A stretch of 64,000 nt of DNA, from assembly GCF_000718165.1 (NCBI RefSeq), contig NZ_JOEY01000022.1:191784-255783 (forward strand), given 5' to 3'. Made by a program: the position numbers and the translations under genes. Position 1 is the stretch's first letter. Every line of letters begins with the position of its first letter. The notes under the pieces are model-generated. The model was not told the origin of the DNA. It made no database searches and saw only the letters and a program-made list of their open reading frames with translations. This stretch comes from Streptomyces fulvoviolaceus (GTDB lineage: Bacteria > Actinomycetota > Actinomycetes > Streptomycetales > Streptomycetaceae). Positions 57,292 through 64,000 of this stretch are shown in pieces.

Positions 57292-57374
57292 AGACTTTGA
57301 CTGGGACCGTTGCCGCTACCCACGCGCCGACGACCGCCGGTGCCCGTAGGCCCGGCCGCGTCCCCGCCTATGGA

Positions 57375-57415
57375 CGTTCCTTCGCCCCGTCCATGGAGGA
57401 CGGGGCGAAGGAACG
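57375..57415. terminator. Strong hairpin at the end of the integrase gene
   Basis: CGTTCCTTCGCCCCGTCC pairs perfectly over 18 bp with its complement around a five-base loop. It starts one base past the integrase stop codon. On the plus strand a short TTTAT follows. It could end int transcription or block readthrough from outside into the element. Confidence 0.75.
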
Positions 57416-57416
57416 T

Positions 57417-58520
57417 TTATGCAGCAATGGTCAGCGGAGCGTCCAGACGTTCCCAAGCACCGAGGACGGCCTTGTGGGCGTCCGGCTGCAGGTGGGCGTA
57501 GCGCTGGGTGGTCTGGAAGCTCTCGTGGCCCAAGAGGTGTTGGACCTCGTAGAGCGAGACTCCCTTCTGGACCAGCCACGAGGCGCAGGTGTGGCGCATG
57601 GAGTGCGGCGGGTAGTGCGGGACGAGGTGCTGCTCGCCGTCGGTGTCGAAGTAGTGGGCGGCTTCGACGGCGGGCCACCAAGTCTGCGTGCGCCAGTTAC
57701 TGTCGGCGAGGAGGCGCCCGGAGCGGCCCTTGGTGATGGTGGTGAAGACCACGGCGTCACGGTCGAGCCGGTGGATGTGGCGTTCGAGGGCCTCCAGGAC
57801 GTGGGGCGGGAGCGGGACCTCCCGGCGGCTCCTGGAGCTCTTGGGGTACTCCTTGATACCGCTCTGGGTGTTGACCTCCACGACGAACAGCCGCGAGCGC
57901 CGCTGATCGATGCGGTGGCGGTGCAGGCCGGAGAGTTCGCCCCAGCGCAGTCCGGTGTAGAAGCCGAGCAGGCACATCGTCCGCCATGCGGTGGGCAGTT
58001 CGTCCAGGATGCTCTGGGCCTGGTCGAGGGTGAACCACTGCGGCGGTTTGACCGCGATGGCCGGCAGATCGATGTTGCGGCAGGGGCTCACCGCGAGGAT
58101 GTCGTCGTCGACGGCCGCGCGCATCATCGAGGACGTCAGGTTGTACGCCCTCTTGATCGCGGAGGCTCCCGCGCCCTTCTCCACCAGGGCGCGGATCCAG
58201 CTTTGGATGTCCATGCGGGTGATGGCCCGCATCTCCCAGCCGTCCCAGTAGGGCAGGACATGGTTCTTGATGGAGGAGGCGTCGCCTCGCAGGGTGTGGG
58301 GCTCGACGACGCGGGCGTTCCACCACCGGTCGTGCCAGTCGCTGAAGGAGATCTCGCCCGCTCGCGGGTCGCGCAGGGCGCCGCGAGCGAACTGGGTCTC
58401 CATATCGGCGCCCCAGGCGCGGGCCTGCGCCTTGAGGGGGAACGACTCGCTGAACCGGTCTCCCGCCCGGTTGCGTACGGTCGCCTGCCAGTTGCCGGAT
58501 GCCAGTTTCCGGAGGTACGT
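57417..58520 (-). CDS. Tyrosine recombinase (integrase), probable ACG start
   Basis: The catalytic domain is complete: Arg in TGLRWGEL, Lys-bearing beta hairpin, HSMRHTCASW with His and Arg, LGHESFQTTQRYAH with His and the nucleophile Tyr. The SAM-like core-binding domain lies before it. The first ATG (58403) would give 328 residues, but the same frame continues upstream with YLRKLASGNWQATVRNRAGD and RFSESFPLKAQARAWGAD, the usual arm-binding N-terminus. No ATG, GTG or TTG exists in that part. An AAGGAG site (58528-58533) sits 7 bases before ACG 58518-58520, so I extend the gene to it (367 residues). It should mobilise the element to its right. Confidence 0.85.
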   Translation of the reverse strand, partial: TYLRKLASGNWQATVRNRAGDRFSESFPLKAQARAWGADMETQFARGALRDPRAGEISFSDWHDRWWNARVVEPHTLRGDASSIKNHVLPYWDGWEMRAITRMDIQSWIRALVEKGAGASAIKRAYNLTSSMMRAAVDDDILAVSPCRNIDLPAIAVKPPQWFTLDQAQSILDELPTAWRTMCLLGFYTGLRWGELSGLHRHRIDQRRSRLFVVEVNTQSGIKEYPKSSRSRREVPLPPHVLEALERHIHRLDRDAVVFTTITKGRSGRLLADSNWRTQTWWPAVEAAHYFDTDGEQHLVPHYPPHSMRHTCASWLVQKGVSLYEVQHLLGHESFQTTQRYAHLQPDAHKAVLGAWERLDAPLTIAA

Positions 58521-58569
58521 GGATCTACTCCTTGTTCAGCTGCCGAGGGATGCGGAAACGGGCGCGGGG

Positions 58570-58776
58570 TCAGCGGCGGGCCATGGGCGGGGTGACGGTC
58601 CTGCTGCTGATGAACTCTTCGAGTCCGGCGGCGGGGACACGTACGCGGGAACGTCCGGGGCCGGTACGGAGATCGACGACCGGCAAGTCGCCGGCGGCGA
58701 TGAAGCGGTAGACGGTTCGGCGGTCGACGTCCAGGGCGGAGGCGACGGCGGGAATGGACAGCAGGCGGGCAGGCAT
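58570..58776 (-). CDS. Excisionase / MerR-like helix-turn-helix protein
   Basis: A 68-residue protein with one DNA-binding domain: LLSIPAVASALDVDRRTVYR, FIAAGDLPVVDLRTGPGRSR, VRVPAAGLEEFISSR. This is the pattern of AlpA/Xis-type excisionases that sit before the integrase in actinomycete integrative elements. AAGGA lies about 6 bases before ATG 58776. Its stop is 49 bases upstream of the integrase start. Confidence 0.88.
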   Translation of the reverse strand: MPARLLSIPAVASALDVDRRTVYRFIAAGDLPVVDLRTGPGRSRVRVPAAGLEEFISSRTVTPPMARR

Positions 58777-59256
58777 GGGGAGTCCTTGACGGTGCAATTG
58801 AGGAGGGATAAGCGCCCGGAAGCAGCGCCGTGTGTGGGCAGGCGGGCTGTCGGCCGGTCGAGGGGAAAGCCGACGGGCCTTGTCAGAGAAGTGAGGCGTC
58901 ACAACGCGACGGAGTGACTGCATCGTCGGCACGAAGGCCGGTGTTGCACGGAGCTAGCGGGTGGCAGCCCACTCCGTGCTTCAAGCGGAGCCCCGGACTG
59001 AGCTCACCGCTCGGAGGATTCAGGACGAACCAGAACGGGCGATCCGAGGAAGCCGAAGGCGGAGCCGAACCTGTCGGCGGTCGGTCTTGCGATGGGGCGG
59101 GTGATGGACAGCAGGCACTTCCCGTTCTTCCTTTGGCTGAGGTGCGGATGGGTGTGTGGGGCAGAGGGGCAGGCCCCGATGGACACCTCAACCATCTGGA
59201 GAATCACCGGTTTCGGTAACCGGGGAATGGGTGCTACAAGCCCCAGCGGGATCCGC
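58777..59256. other. Region without a supported gene
   Basis: About 480 bases between xis and the decayed XRE gene. Open frames exist on both strands but none carries a domain or a ribosome site. The only structured element is the 17-bp palindrome at 59207-59223. Confidence 0.5.
59207..59223. promoter_or_regulatory. Palindrome copy 1 flanking the XRE pseudogene
   Basis: CCGGTTTCGGTAACCGG, arms CCGGTT and AACCGG. It differs at two positions from the copy at 59593-59609. Confidence 0.6.
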
Positions 59257-59568
59257 TCAAGAGCGGCGGCACTGCGGGAACGGACCCGCGACGCCCCCGC
59301 TTCTCGACCTCGCGAAGGGGGTCGCCCCCCCCGGAGCAGGGCAAGGGGAAAGACGCGGAGTGCCTGGGCGAGGGCGACGAGGTCGTCGACGTCGCAGCGG
59401 CGCTGGGCGCGTTCGATGTGGGAGAGCTTCGTGTTGGACATCGGGTGGCTGAAGGGGCACGCGATCGGCCAACTGACGCCGGACGAGGCCGCGTTCGGTA
59501 CGGAGATTTTCGATGGTGTGGGCGGTCCGTATTCCGGTCGGACCGATTCCCGGGGGTCGTGCTGCCAT
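59257..59568 (-). pseudogene. XRE-family regulator, frameshifted
   Basis: From ATG 59568 the frame reads RTAHTIENLRTERGLVRRQLADR, the start of an XRE helix-turn-helix. The second half of the domain is in another frame: MSNTKLSHIERAQRRC and DVDDLVALAQALRVFPLALL, a familiar ending of short Streptomyces XRE repressors. The shift lies near 59455-59475. A run of eight C at about 59323-59330 in the 3' part is a second place where length could have changed. The gene stands where AICE-type elements keep their regulator. Confidence 0.7.
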
Positions 59569-59592
59569 GACTTCAGTTGTAGCTCCCATTCG

Positions 59593-59609
59593 CCGGTTTG
59601 GTTAACCGG
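59593..59609. promoter_or_regulatory. Palindrome copy 2, upstream of the XRE pseudogene
   Basis: CCGGTTTGGTTAACCGG, extended by one more paired base on each side. It lies 24 bases upstream of the XRE start codon, the expected place for an autoregulatory operator. The following 59611-60110 holds no gene that I can support. Confidence 0.65.
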
Positions 59610-60110
59610 CGATCGTCGTCTATGTTGCGCCCGGCGCGTGACCGGGAATTGCCGCCGGGAAAGGTTCCGGACACCCGTCATGTGTTGGCTGCACCAGACC
59701 GTAGATGCGCTCTGACGTGGGGTGTTGTGTTGTAGCTTGGGCCGCAGCAGCGGTCAACAGCTTCCCGATGTGATCCTTCTGGCTCGGTCCGGCAGGCAGC
59801 CGATTTCGGCAACGGCCAATCCGGGTTTACTGTTTTACGTATGCCGCGCAATGTGCGTTCGCCGTCAGCTGTCTGATTTCCCGGCAGAATGCTGGACTTG
59901 TGCGGCATTGATGTGGCTGTCTTGGCTACGCACCTCGGGACGCTGCCCCTGCGGTGCTTGGGAAACCCCGGCATGTCAATGCCGAAGCCAAGGAATCCAC
60001 CTGCGCGCCCCCCTCGACACGTTCGAGCGCCGGGGACTGCGCTCCCTCCCCCGCACACTGCCCGACGAGGGCTCTCCGCACCCTCGACCTGCCCCAGGAG
60101 CCGCCACCCA

Positions 60111-60938
60111 ATGAGCCACGACGCCCGCGAATGGGTGTGGAACCACAGCCACAGCAAGGGCACCGCCCGCATGGTCCTCTCGCTGATCGCCGACCGGTGC
60201 CCCGACCGTCAATGCATCGCGTACGCGTCCCTGCCCACCCTCATGAAGCGCGCGAACGCCTCCCGCACCGCCGTGCGCGACGCCCTCGGCAAGCTGATCA
60301 CCAGCAGCGAGCTGGAGCAGCTTGTCGGCCGCAAGGGACCGCGCGGAGAGACGTACTACCGCCTCCCGGCCGCCGCCCGATTCCTCGCCGAACGGGCCGC
60401 CGAAGGGGACCGGAATCCGGCCCCTCTCGGGGATCAGATTCCGACCCTTCGGGGGCCGGAATCCGGCCCTCTCGACCCCTTGGAAGGGGGACAGAATTCC
60501 GACCCCGGGGAACGGAATCCGACCCTGGGGGGTACCGGAATCCGGCACTCAGGAGGCTCGGATTCCGACCCCCAGAACAGTAGGGAACCGAAGGTGAACG
60601 GTAAGAGCAGCAGCAGCTCTGTCCCCCTCATCTCCGCGACCGAGTGGGGGATCGACGACGCCACCCGGGCCTGGCTGCAGCAGCACGGCCACCTCGACCG
60701 ACTCGGCGAGAACGCCCTGCACGCCGCCGACGAGAAGTGGCGCTCGTACCGAGCGATGTCACCGCCGCGCCCCGCCACCGCCTGGGCGGCCGACTGGCGC
60801 GCGTGGATCGCCCGGGAGCACACCCCCACCCCTGGCCGCCCGAACCTGTACGCCTTGCCTGGCGGCACCCCGGCCCCCGCATCCGGCATGACCCGTGCCG
60901 AGGCGCACATGGCCGCTCTCCTCGCCGCCCTCGACTGA
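60111..60938 (+). CDS. Winged-helix protein of the element, replication-initiator-like position
   Basis: A 275-residue protein. The N-terminal 90 residues are a winged helix (WNHSHSKGTARMVLSLIADR; LPTLMKRANASRTAVRDALG; KGPRGETYYRLP). A low-complexity linker at about 100-160, rich in Gly, Pro and Asn, is encoded by seven short DNA repeats. The C-terminal part (TEWGIDDATRAWLQQHGHLD; ENALHAADEKWRSYRAM) is a helical domain seen at the end of plasmid and phage replication proteins. AGGAG lies 11 bases before the ATG. The role as replication protein is inference from architecture, repeats and position. Confidence 0.7.
   Translation: MSHDAREWVWNHSHSKGTARMVLSLIADRCPDRQCIAYASLPTLMKRANASRTAVRDALGKLITSSELEQLVGRKGPRGETYYRLPAAARFLAERAAEGDRNPAPLGDQIPTLRGPESGPLDPLEGGQNSDPGERNPTLGGTGIRHSGGSDSDPQNSREPKVNGKSSSSSVPLISATEWGIDDATRAWLQQHGHLDRLGENALHAADEKWRSYRAMSPPRPATAWAADWRAWIAREHTPTPGRPNLYALPGGTPAPASGMTRAEAHMAALLAALD
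60412..60572 (+). repeat. Seven iteron-like repeats inside a coding sequence
   Basis: Copies of CGGAATCCGRCCC (variants CAGATTCCGACCC, CAGAATTCCGACCC, CGGATTCCGACCC) start at 60412, 60436, 60458, 60493, 60514, 60537 and 60560. Six of the spacings are 21-24 bases, about two helical turns; one is 35. The GGAATCC core is itself close to a palindrome. Evenly phased direct repeats next to a winged-helix gene are the signature of a theta-type replication origin. Confidence 0.8.
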
Positions 60939-60961
60939 CCGACCGAAACGGAGCAACCACC

Positions 60962-61627
60962 CTGGAACGAAACGAAATCGCCGCCGTCCTGGCCTACATC
61001 GGCCGCCTCGATCCACGCACCGCCCGCCCCGGCACGGGCGAGGCCCGTGACCAGATCGCTCAGTGGCACGAGCTGCTTCACGACGTGCCCTTCACCACCG
61101 CCCACGGCTGGGACGTCCGCGAGACGATACGGACCCACGTCCTGGAATCCCCGTACCCGATCCTCCCGGTGGACGTCGCCCGCAAGTGGCGCGCCTACCG
61201 ACGCGACCGCCTGGCCCGGCACACCGATCCCACTCCGATCGCTGACCCGGACAACCCTGCCGCCTGGCGCACCGAACTGCTCGGCACACGGCACGCCGTC
61301 GCCACCGGCACAGCCGCACCCTCCACGCACCGACAGCTCACCGGCGGCCCGCACCCGGACGTCGAGGCCCGCCTCGCCGCCATCGGATCATCCATCCCAC
61401 CGGCCGTCCGCGCGGCACTCGCCCCCTACCGACCCGCGCGCGCCGCCCGCGAAGCTGCCGTAGCCACCGGTCAGCCCGACGCTCTCAGCGTCCCGTGCCG
61501 GTGGTGCCACGCCGGAGAGGGTGAGCCCTGCCGCAGCAGGCGCCTAGGGCTCGACGGCCGCGCCCGGGGCAACGCACCCGCACGACCCCGCACCCCACGC
61601 GCGTGGAGCTCGCTGTGGCGGAGCTAG
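60962..61627 (+). CDS. Element-associated protein with C-terminal zinc finger, probable CTG start
   Basis: A 221-residue protein of a kind common in Streptomyces phages and integrative elements: LERNEIAAVLAYIGRLDPRT, then TAHGWDVRETIRTHVLESPY and PILPVDVARKWRAYRRDRLA, and a C-terminal finger CRWCHAGEGEPCRSR. No ATG, GTG or TTG occurs in frame near the natural N-terminus. GGAG at 60950-60953 sits 8 bases before CTG 60962-60964, which therefore is the likely start. It follows the winged-helix gene by 23 bases. Function unknown. Confidence 0.75.
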   Translation: MERNEIAAVLAYIGRLDPRTARPGTGEARDQIAQWHELLHDVPFTTAHGWDVRETIRTHVLESPYPILPVDVARKWRAYRRDRLARHTDPTPIADPDNPAAWRTELLGTRHAVATGTAAPSTHRQLTGGPHPDVEARLAAIGSSIPPAVRAALAPYRPARAAREAAVATGQPDALSVPCRWCHAGEGEPCRSRRLGLDGRARGNAPARPRTPRAWSSLWRS

Positions 61628-61826
61628 CCCGGCAACAAGCCGCGTGACCCGCGGCCTTCGTATCGGCGCCGACGCCTGACCAGCGGCCCCTCCACCATCC
61701 CCCAATGCCCACCTTCACCGCCCGTCGGCAGCGCCAACGCCATGTCCGGACGGCTTCCTTGGAGACCTTTCCCATGCCCACCTACGCCCTGATGTCCCCT
61801 GCCCTGATGCTCAGAGGCTCCCGTTG

Positions 61827-62465
61827 ATGCCCACGTTCCCGCACATGGACGCCGGCTTCCTGGCGGTCACCGCTCTGGCGGCTGTCGAGGTCGCGATCGT
61901 GGTGATGCTGTTCTGGCGCAGCCGACTCGGATCGTCTGAGCGCCCCCGGCGCACCTCGATGACGATGGTCGTGTCGGTGATTGCGGCCGTGGCGTGCACC
62001 GCGTGCAGCGCGGTCACCAGTTGGCGGTTCGGCGGCGACTACCTCGGGATGCACGACACGGTCGAGCGCACCGTGTTCTTCGCCACCGGCGAGCTCGCCC
62101 TGATCGCCTCCGCGCTGATCGCCCGCCAGAACCTGCGCGGACCACGACGGGAGGCCGGTGCGGCCGGTGTCCTGGTCTGGGTGTTCGCAGCCGTGCTGAG
62201 CATTTCTGCCTACGCCGAGTACGGCCCCGTCGGCGGCACCGTGGGCGCCTTCTTCGGCCCGGTGATGGCCGCGGCGTTGTGGCGCCAGGCCCTGGGCCTC
62301 GACCAGCCTCGCCACAGCCCCGACGCCGCGGGACGCGACATCCGCGCACTGCTCCTGGCTCGCCTCGGCATCGTCGAACAGAGCCCGAAGACGAGCCAGG
62401 AGCCCACCACCGCGCCGTTGTCCACCCCCTCGGGCCCACCAGCTGGCATCCATCGGCCTGAGTGA
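61827..62465 (+). CDS. Small multi-helix membrane protein of the element
   Basis: A 212-residue protein with about five hydrophobic helices (VTALAAVEVAIVVMLFW first; MTMVVSVIAAVACTACSAV; GAAGVLVWVFAAVLSISAYA). The last 60 residues are soluble and Pro/Ser-rich. It resembles the DUF2637-type spread or transfer-associated membrane proteins by topology and by position before a DUF2637 gene, but I cannot assign the family firmly. ATG 61827 is preceded by AGAGG; TTG 61824 is in frame. Confidence 0.65.
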   Translation: MPTFPHMDAGFLAVTALAAVEVAIVVMLFWRSRLGSSERPRRTSMTMVVSVIAAVACTACSAVTSWRFGGDYLGMHDTVERTVFFATGELALIASALIARQNLRGPRREAGAAGVLVWVFAAVLSISAYAEYGPVGGTVGAFFGPVMAAALWRQALGLDQPRHSPDAAGRDIRALLLARLGIVEQSPKTSQEPTTAPLSTPSGPPAGIHRPE

Positions 62466-62618
62466 GGCATCCGCACCGGCGCCCACACCGTGCACACGAC
62501 GTGGTGAGCACACGCGCAGCCGCTCATTGCGCCGGAGAACTGGCTGCCGCTCAGGCCATTTCGACCAGCCCAACCTCGCTGCTCTCGGTTCGTACTCCCC
62601 ACCTTGGAGATATCTGAC

Positions 62619-63710
62619 TTGCCCTCCCCCACCCCGATAGCCCCGGCCGCCGTCGCCGGCGACCGCAGCTTCCGCTTCCGCATCACCCGGCTCCGCGCTC
62701 GCCTCGGCCGCAGCGCAGCCGTACACGCTGGGAGCCATCGCGCGAACCGCAGTGCACGCTTCACCCTCGTCGTCGGCCTGATGGCTGTGGTCCTCATGGC
62801 CTTCCGGGTCTCGTGGAACGCCTTGTCCGACGTGGCCCGCGCCATCGGCGCCGACACCACCGCCGCCCTGTTCTACCCGATCGTTGTCGACGGGCTGATG
62901 GCCCTCGCGCTGATCGCCACACTCGTGTTGCCCGATACCGACCGGAAGTTCGCGCTGCGGGTCCTGGCGACCTACACGATCGCCAGCCTCCTGCTGAACT
63001 ACGTGCACGGCCTCACCCCAGCCCTGCACACTATGCCGACCCGATGGGGCCGACTGACCGACTGGGACCCGGCGAACTGGGCCCTTGTGCTGCTGGCGAC
63101 CTCGCTCCCGGTCGGGTCGATCTACTTCGGGTCGGACCTCGTGGCGAAGGTCCTGCACTACAACCCCGAGTCGGCTGACTCTGCCGAAGCAGTTGATCGG
63201 CAAGCCGACGAGCATGCCGCATGGTCGAACTCTGACCAGGCCCAATCGGCCCCCGAGCAGCCGACCGCGTCAGCCCCCATGAAGGCCGCCGAGACGCCCG
63301 TGACGAGGCCGACCGAGGCCGCCGAGTCGGCCCCCTCTACCCGACCACCCCGGTCGGCCGCCGCAGTGGATTCGACCAAAGCCGCCCCGCGTCGGGCGAC
63401 CAGTCGGGTCCCCGCCACCGCCAAGTCGACCGCCGACCGCACCCGCACCGACGCCGAAGTCCTCGACGAGGCCCGACTCCTGACCGCTGACTGGAGCGAC
63501 GACCGGCTGACCGCCGAGCGCCTGCGCAGCGAACTACGGATCGGCCAGAGCCGCGCCCGCGCCCTGCGCGACCAGCTGCAGGCCGAACGCACCGGCCAGG
63601 CCGAGCCCGTCGCGTACGACGGCTTCGAGGCCGAGCCTCAAGGCGGACTCGACGAAGCCGCCTCCCAGGGGCAGAGGGAACTCGACACAGCCCCCGTCGG
63701 CACCGCCTGA
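62619..63710 (+). CDS. DUF2637 membrane protein
   Basis: A 363-residue protein. Four helices at about 45-145 carry the DUF2637 pattern (LMAVVLMAFRVSWNALSDVA; LFYPIVVDGLMALALIATL; NWALVLLATSLPVGSIYFGS). A long Ala/Pro/Thr-rich linker follows. A C-terminal helix-turn-helix-like segment ends it (DRLTAERLRSELRIGQSRAR). DUF2637 proteins are carried by actinomycete integrative elements, near transfer and spread genes. I chose TTG 62619 because GGAG lies 9 bases upstream; TTG 62604 is in the same frame but overlaps that site. Confidence 0.85.
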   Translation: MPSPTPIAPAAVAGDRSFRFRITRLRARLGRSAAVHAGSHRANRSARFTLVVGLMAVVLMAFRVSWNALSDVARAIGADTTAALFYPIVVDGLMALALIATLVLPDTDRKFALRVLATYTIASLLLNYVHGLTPALHTMPTRWGRLTDWDPANWALVLLATSLPVGSIYFGSDLVAKVLHYNPESADSAEAVDRQADEHAAWSNSDQAQSAPEQPTASAPMKAAETPVTRPTEAAESAPSTRPPRSAAAVDSTKAAPRRATSRVPATAKSTADRTRTDAEVLDEARLLTADWSDDRLTAERLRSELRIGQSRARALRDQLQAERTGQAEPVAYDGFEAEPQGGLDEAASQGQRELDTAPVGTA

Positions 63711-63833
63711 CCCCCGCAAACCCGCCGATCGCCCCACCCTTCCTGCTCACCCCGTGCCCCGGGCAGACAAGCCCGGGACATGGGGCCCCGCACAGCGAAG
63801 CACCCGAAACCAGCACCCCACGGAGAACCACCC

Positions 63834-63901
63834 ATGCACGACCCACGTCGCCACGAACTCCCCACCCCCCAGCAGGAGATGATCACCGGCCTGAACGGCA
63901 C
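63834..63901 (+). pseudogene. 5' exon of an element gene interrupted by a group II intron
   Basis: ATG 63834 with GGAG 8 bases upstream opens a frame reading MHDPRRHELPTPQQEMITGL and NGT. After 68 bases it runs into the 3' end of an intron that lies on the other strand. The antisense intron cannot splice from this gene's mRNA, so the gene is disrupted here. Its continuation is beyond the window. Confidence 0.6.
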
Positions 63902-64000
63902 GTCGGGTAGCCGGGGCCCATCTCTGGGCCCCGGCCCCCTCAGAACCGGACGTGCGCCTTTCAACGCATCCGGCTCAAGCAAGCCGCCAGGGCTTCACTG
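63902..64000 (-). mobile_element. Group II intron, 3' part (domains V and VI)
   Basis: On the minus strand, 63976 to 63943 is a 34-base domain V: GAGCCGGA pairs with TCCGGTTC, then TGCGTT-GAAA-GGCGCA with the GAAA tetraloop and the two-base CG bulge. Domain VI follows at about 63940-63905: CCGGGGCCCA pairs with its complement around GAGA, with an unpaired A at 63908 seven bases from the end. The 3' boundary after CCCGAC puts the last intron base at 63902. The catalytic domain I and the reverse transcriptase gene would lie to the right of the window. Confidence 0.85.

Noticed and set aside
59004..59681. 225-codon minus-strand gene over the XRE region
   Set aside because: Only its middle shows half of a helix-turn-helix; the other half is in another frame, so the frame is a by-product of the pseudogene.
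59722..60114. Plus-strand gene before the winged-helix gene
   Set aside because: The product has no domain, and its codon pattern is unlike its neighbours.
60412..60572. CRISPR array
   Set aside because: Repeats of 13 bases with gaps of 8-22 bases inside an intact coding frame; they fit iterons better.

Overview
The window reads as chromosomal DNA of a Streptomyces or a close actinomycete. It has very high GC, dense genes with GTG/TTG starts and 1-4 base overlaps, and typical families: ECF sigma factor, Rv1733c-like protein, several GntR and MarR regulators, F420-type PPOX enzyme, furA-katG, DUF2637. At the right end it runs into an integrated, plasmid-like element.

Layout. 1-2.6 kb: end of a polytopic membrane protein, then a YceI gene divergent from a MarR regulator with two palindromes between them. 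2.8-5.7 kb: a minus-strand copper-type block of two related Met/His-rich membrane proteins around a YcnI (DUF1775) protein, with an ECF sigma factor downstream. 5.7-12.9 kb: an assimilatory nitrate reductase fused to its own diflavin reductase, divergent from a furA-katG operon. 13-22 kb: a GtrA-like gene, then a tightly coupled minus-strand operon of a divergent 1836-residue GltB-like protein, a CysJ-type diflavin reductase and a HemS/ChuS-like protein, with a candidate iron box upstream. 22-27.7 kb: a hypothetical protein, a MerR regulator, a SulP transporter, an Rv1733c-like protein and a frameshifted CBS-domain gene.

27.8-35.8 kb: a sugar/envelope block with an epimerase, a two-component system, a coupled GT2 / DUF2064 / methyltransferase run, a membrane-anchored molybdenum oxidoreductase and a GT-C-like membrane protein. 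35.8-41.5 kb: SRPBCC and TfoX-like proteins, two amino-acid permeases, a GntR regulator and a cupin. 41.8-53.4 kb: a hydroxyproline catabolism locus. A GntR regulator, a PPOX enzyme and an amino-acid ABC importer lie on the minus strand. A decayed proline racemase followed by D-amino-acid oxidase, DapA-like deaminase, intact Ser/Cys-type racemase, aldehyde dehydrogenase and two SDRs lie on the plus strand. One 15-bp palindrome recurs at the three promoters that the GntR protein would control.

53.4-64 kb: accessory DNA. It holds the last 22 codons (stop included) of an RNA methyltransferase (a possible attachment-site scar), a winged-helix protein, an exonuclease-BRCT-TerD fusion, a tyrosine integrase and excisionase, a frameshifted XRE regulator between two copies of one palindrome, a winged-helix protein with seven iteron-like repeats inside its coding sequence, and DUF2637-type membrane proteins. 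At the edge, domains V and VI of a group II intron lie antisense inside the next gene. Several element genes appear to use rare start codons (ACG, CTG, TTG).
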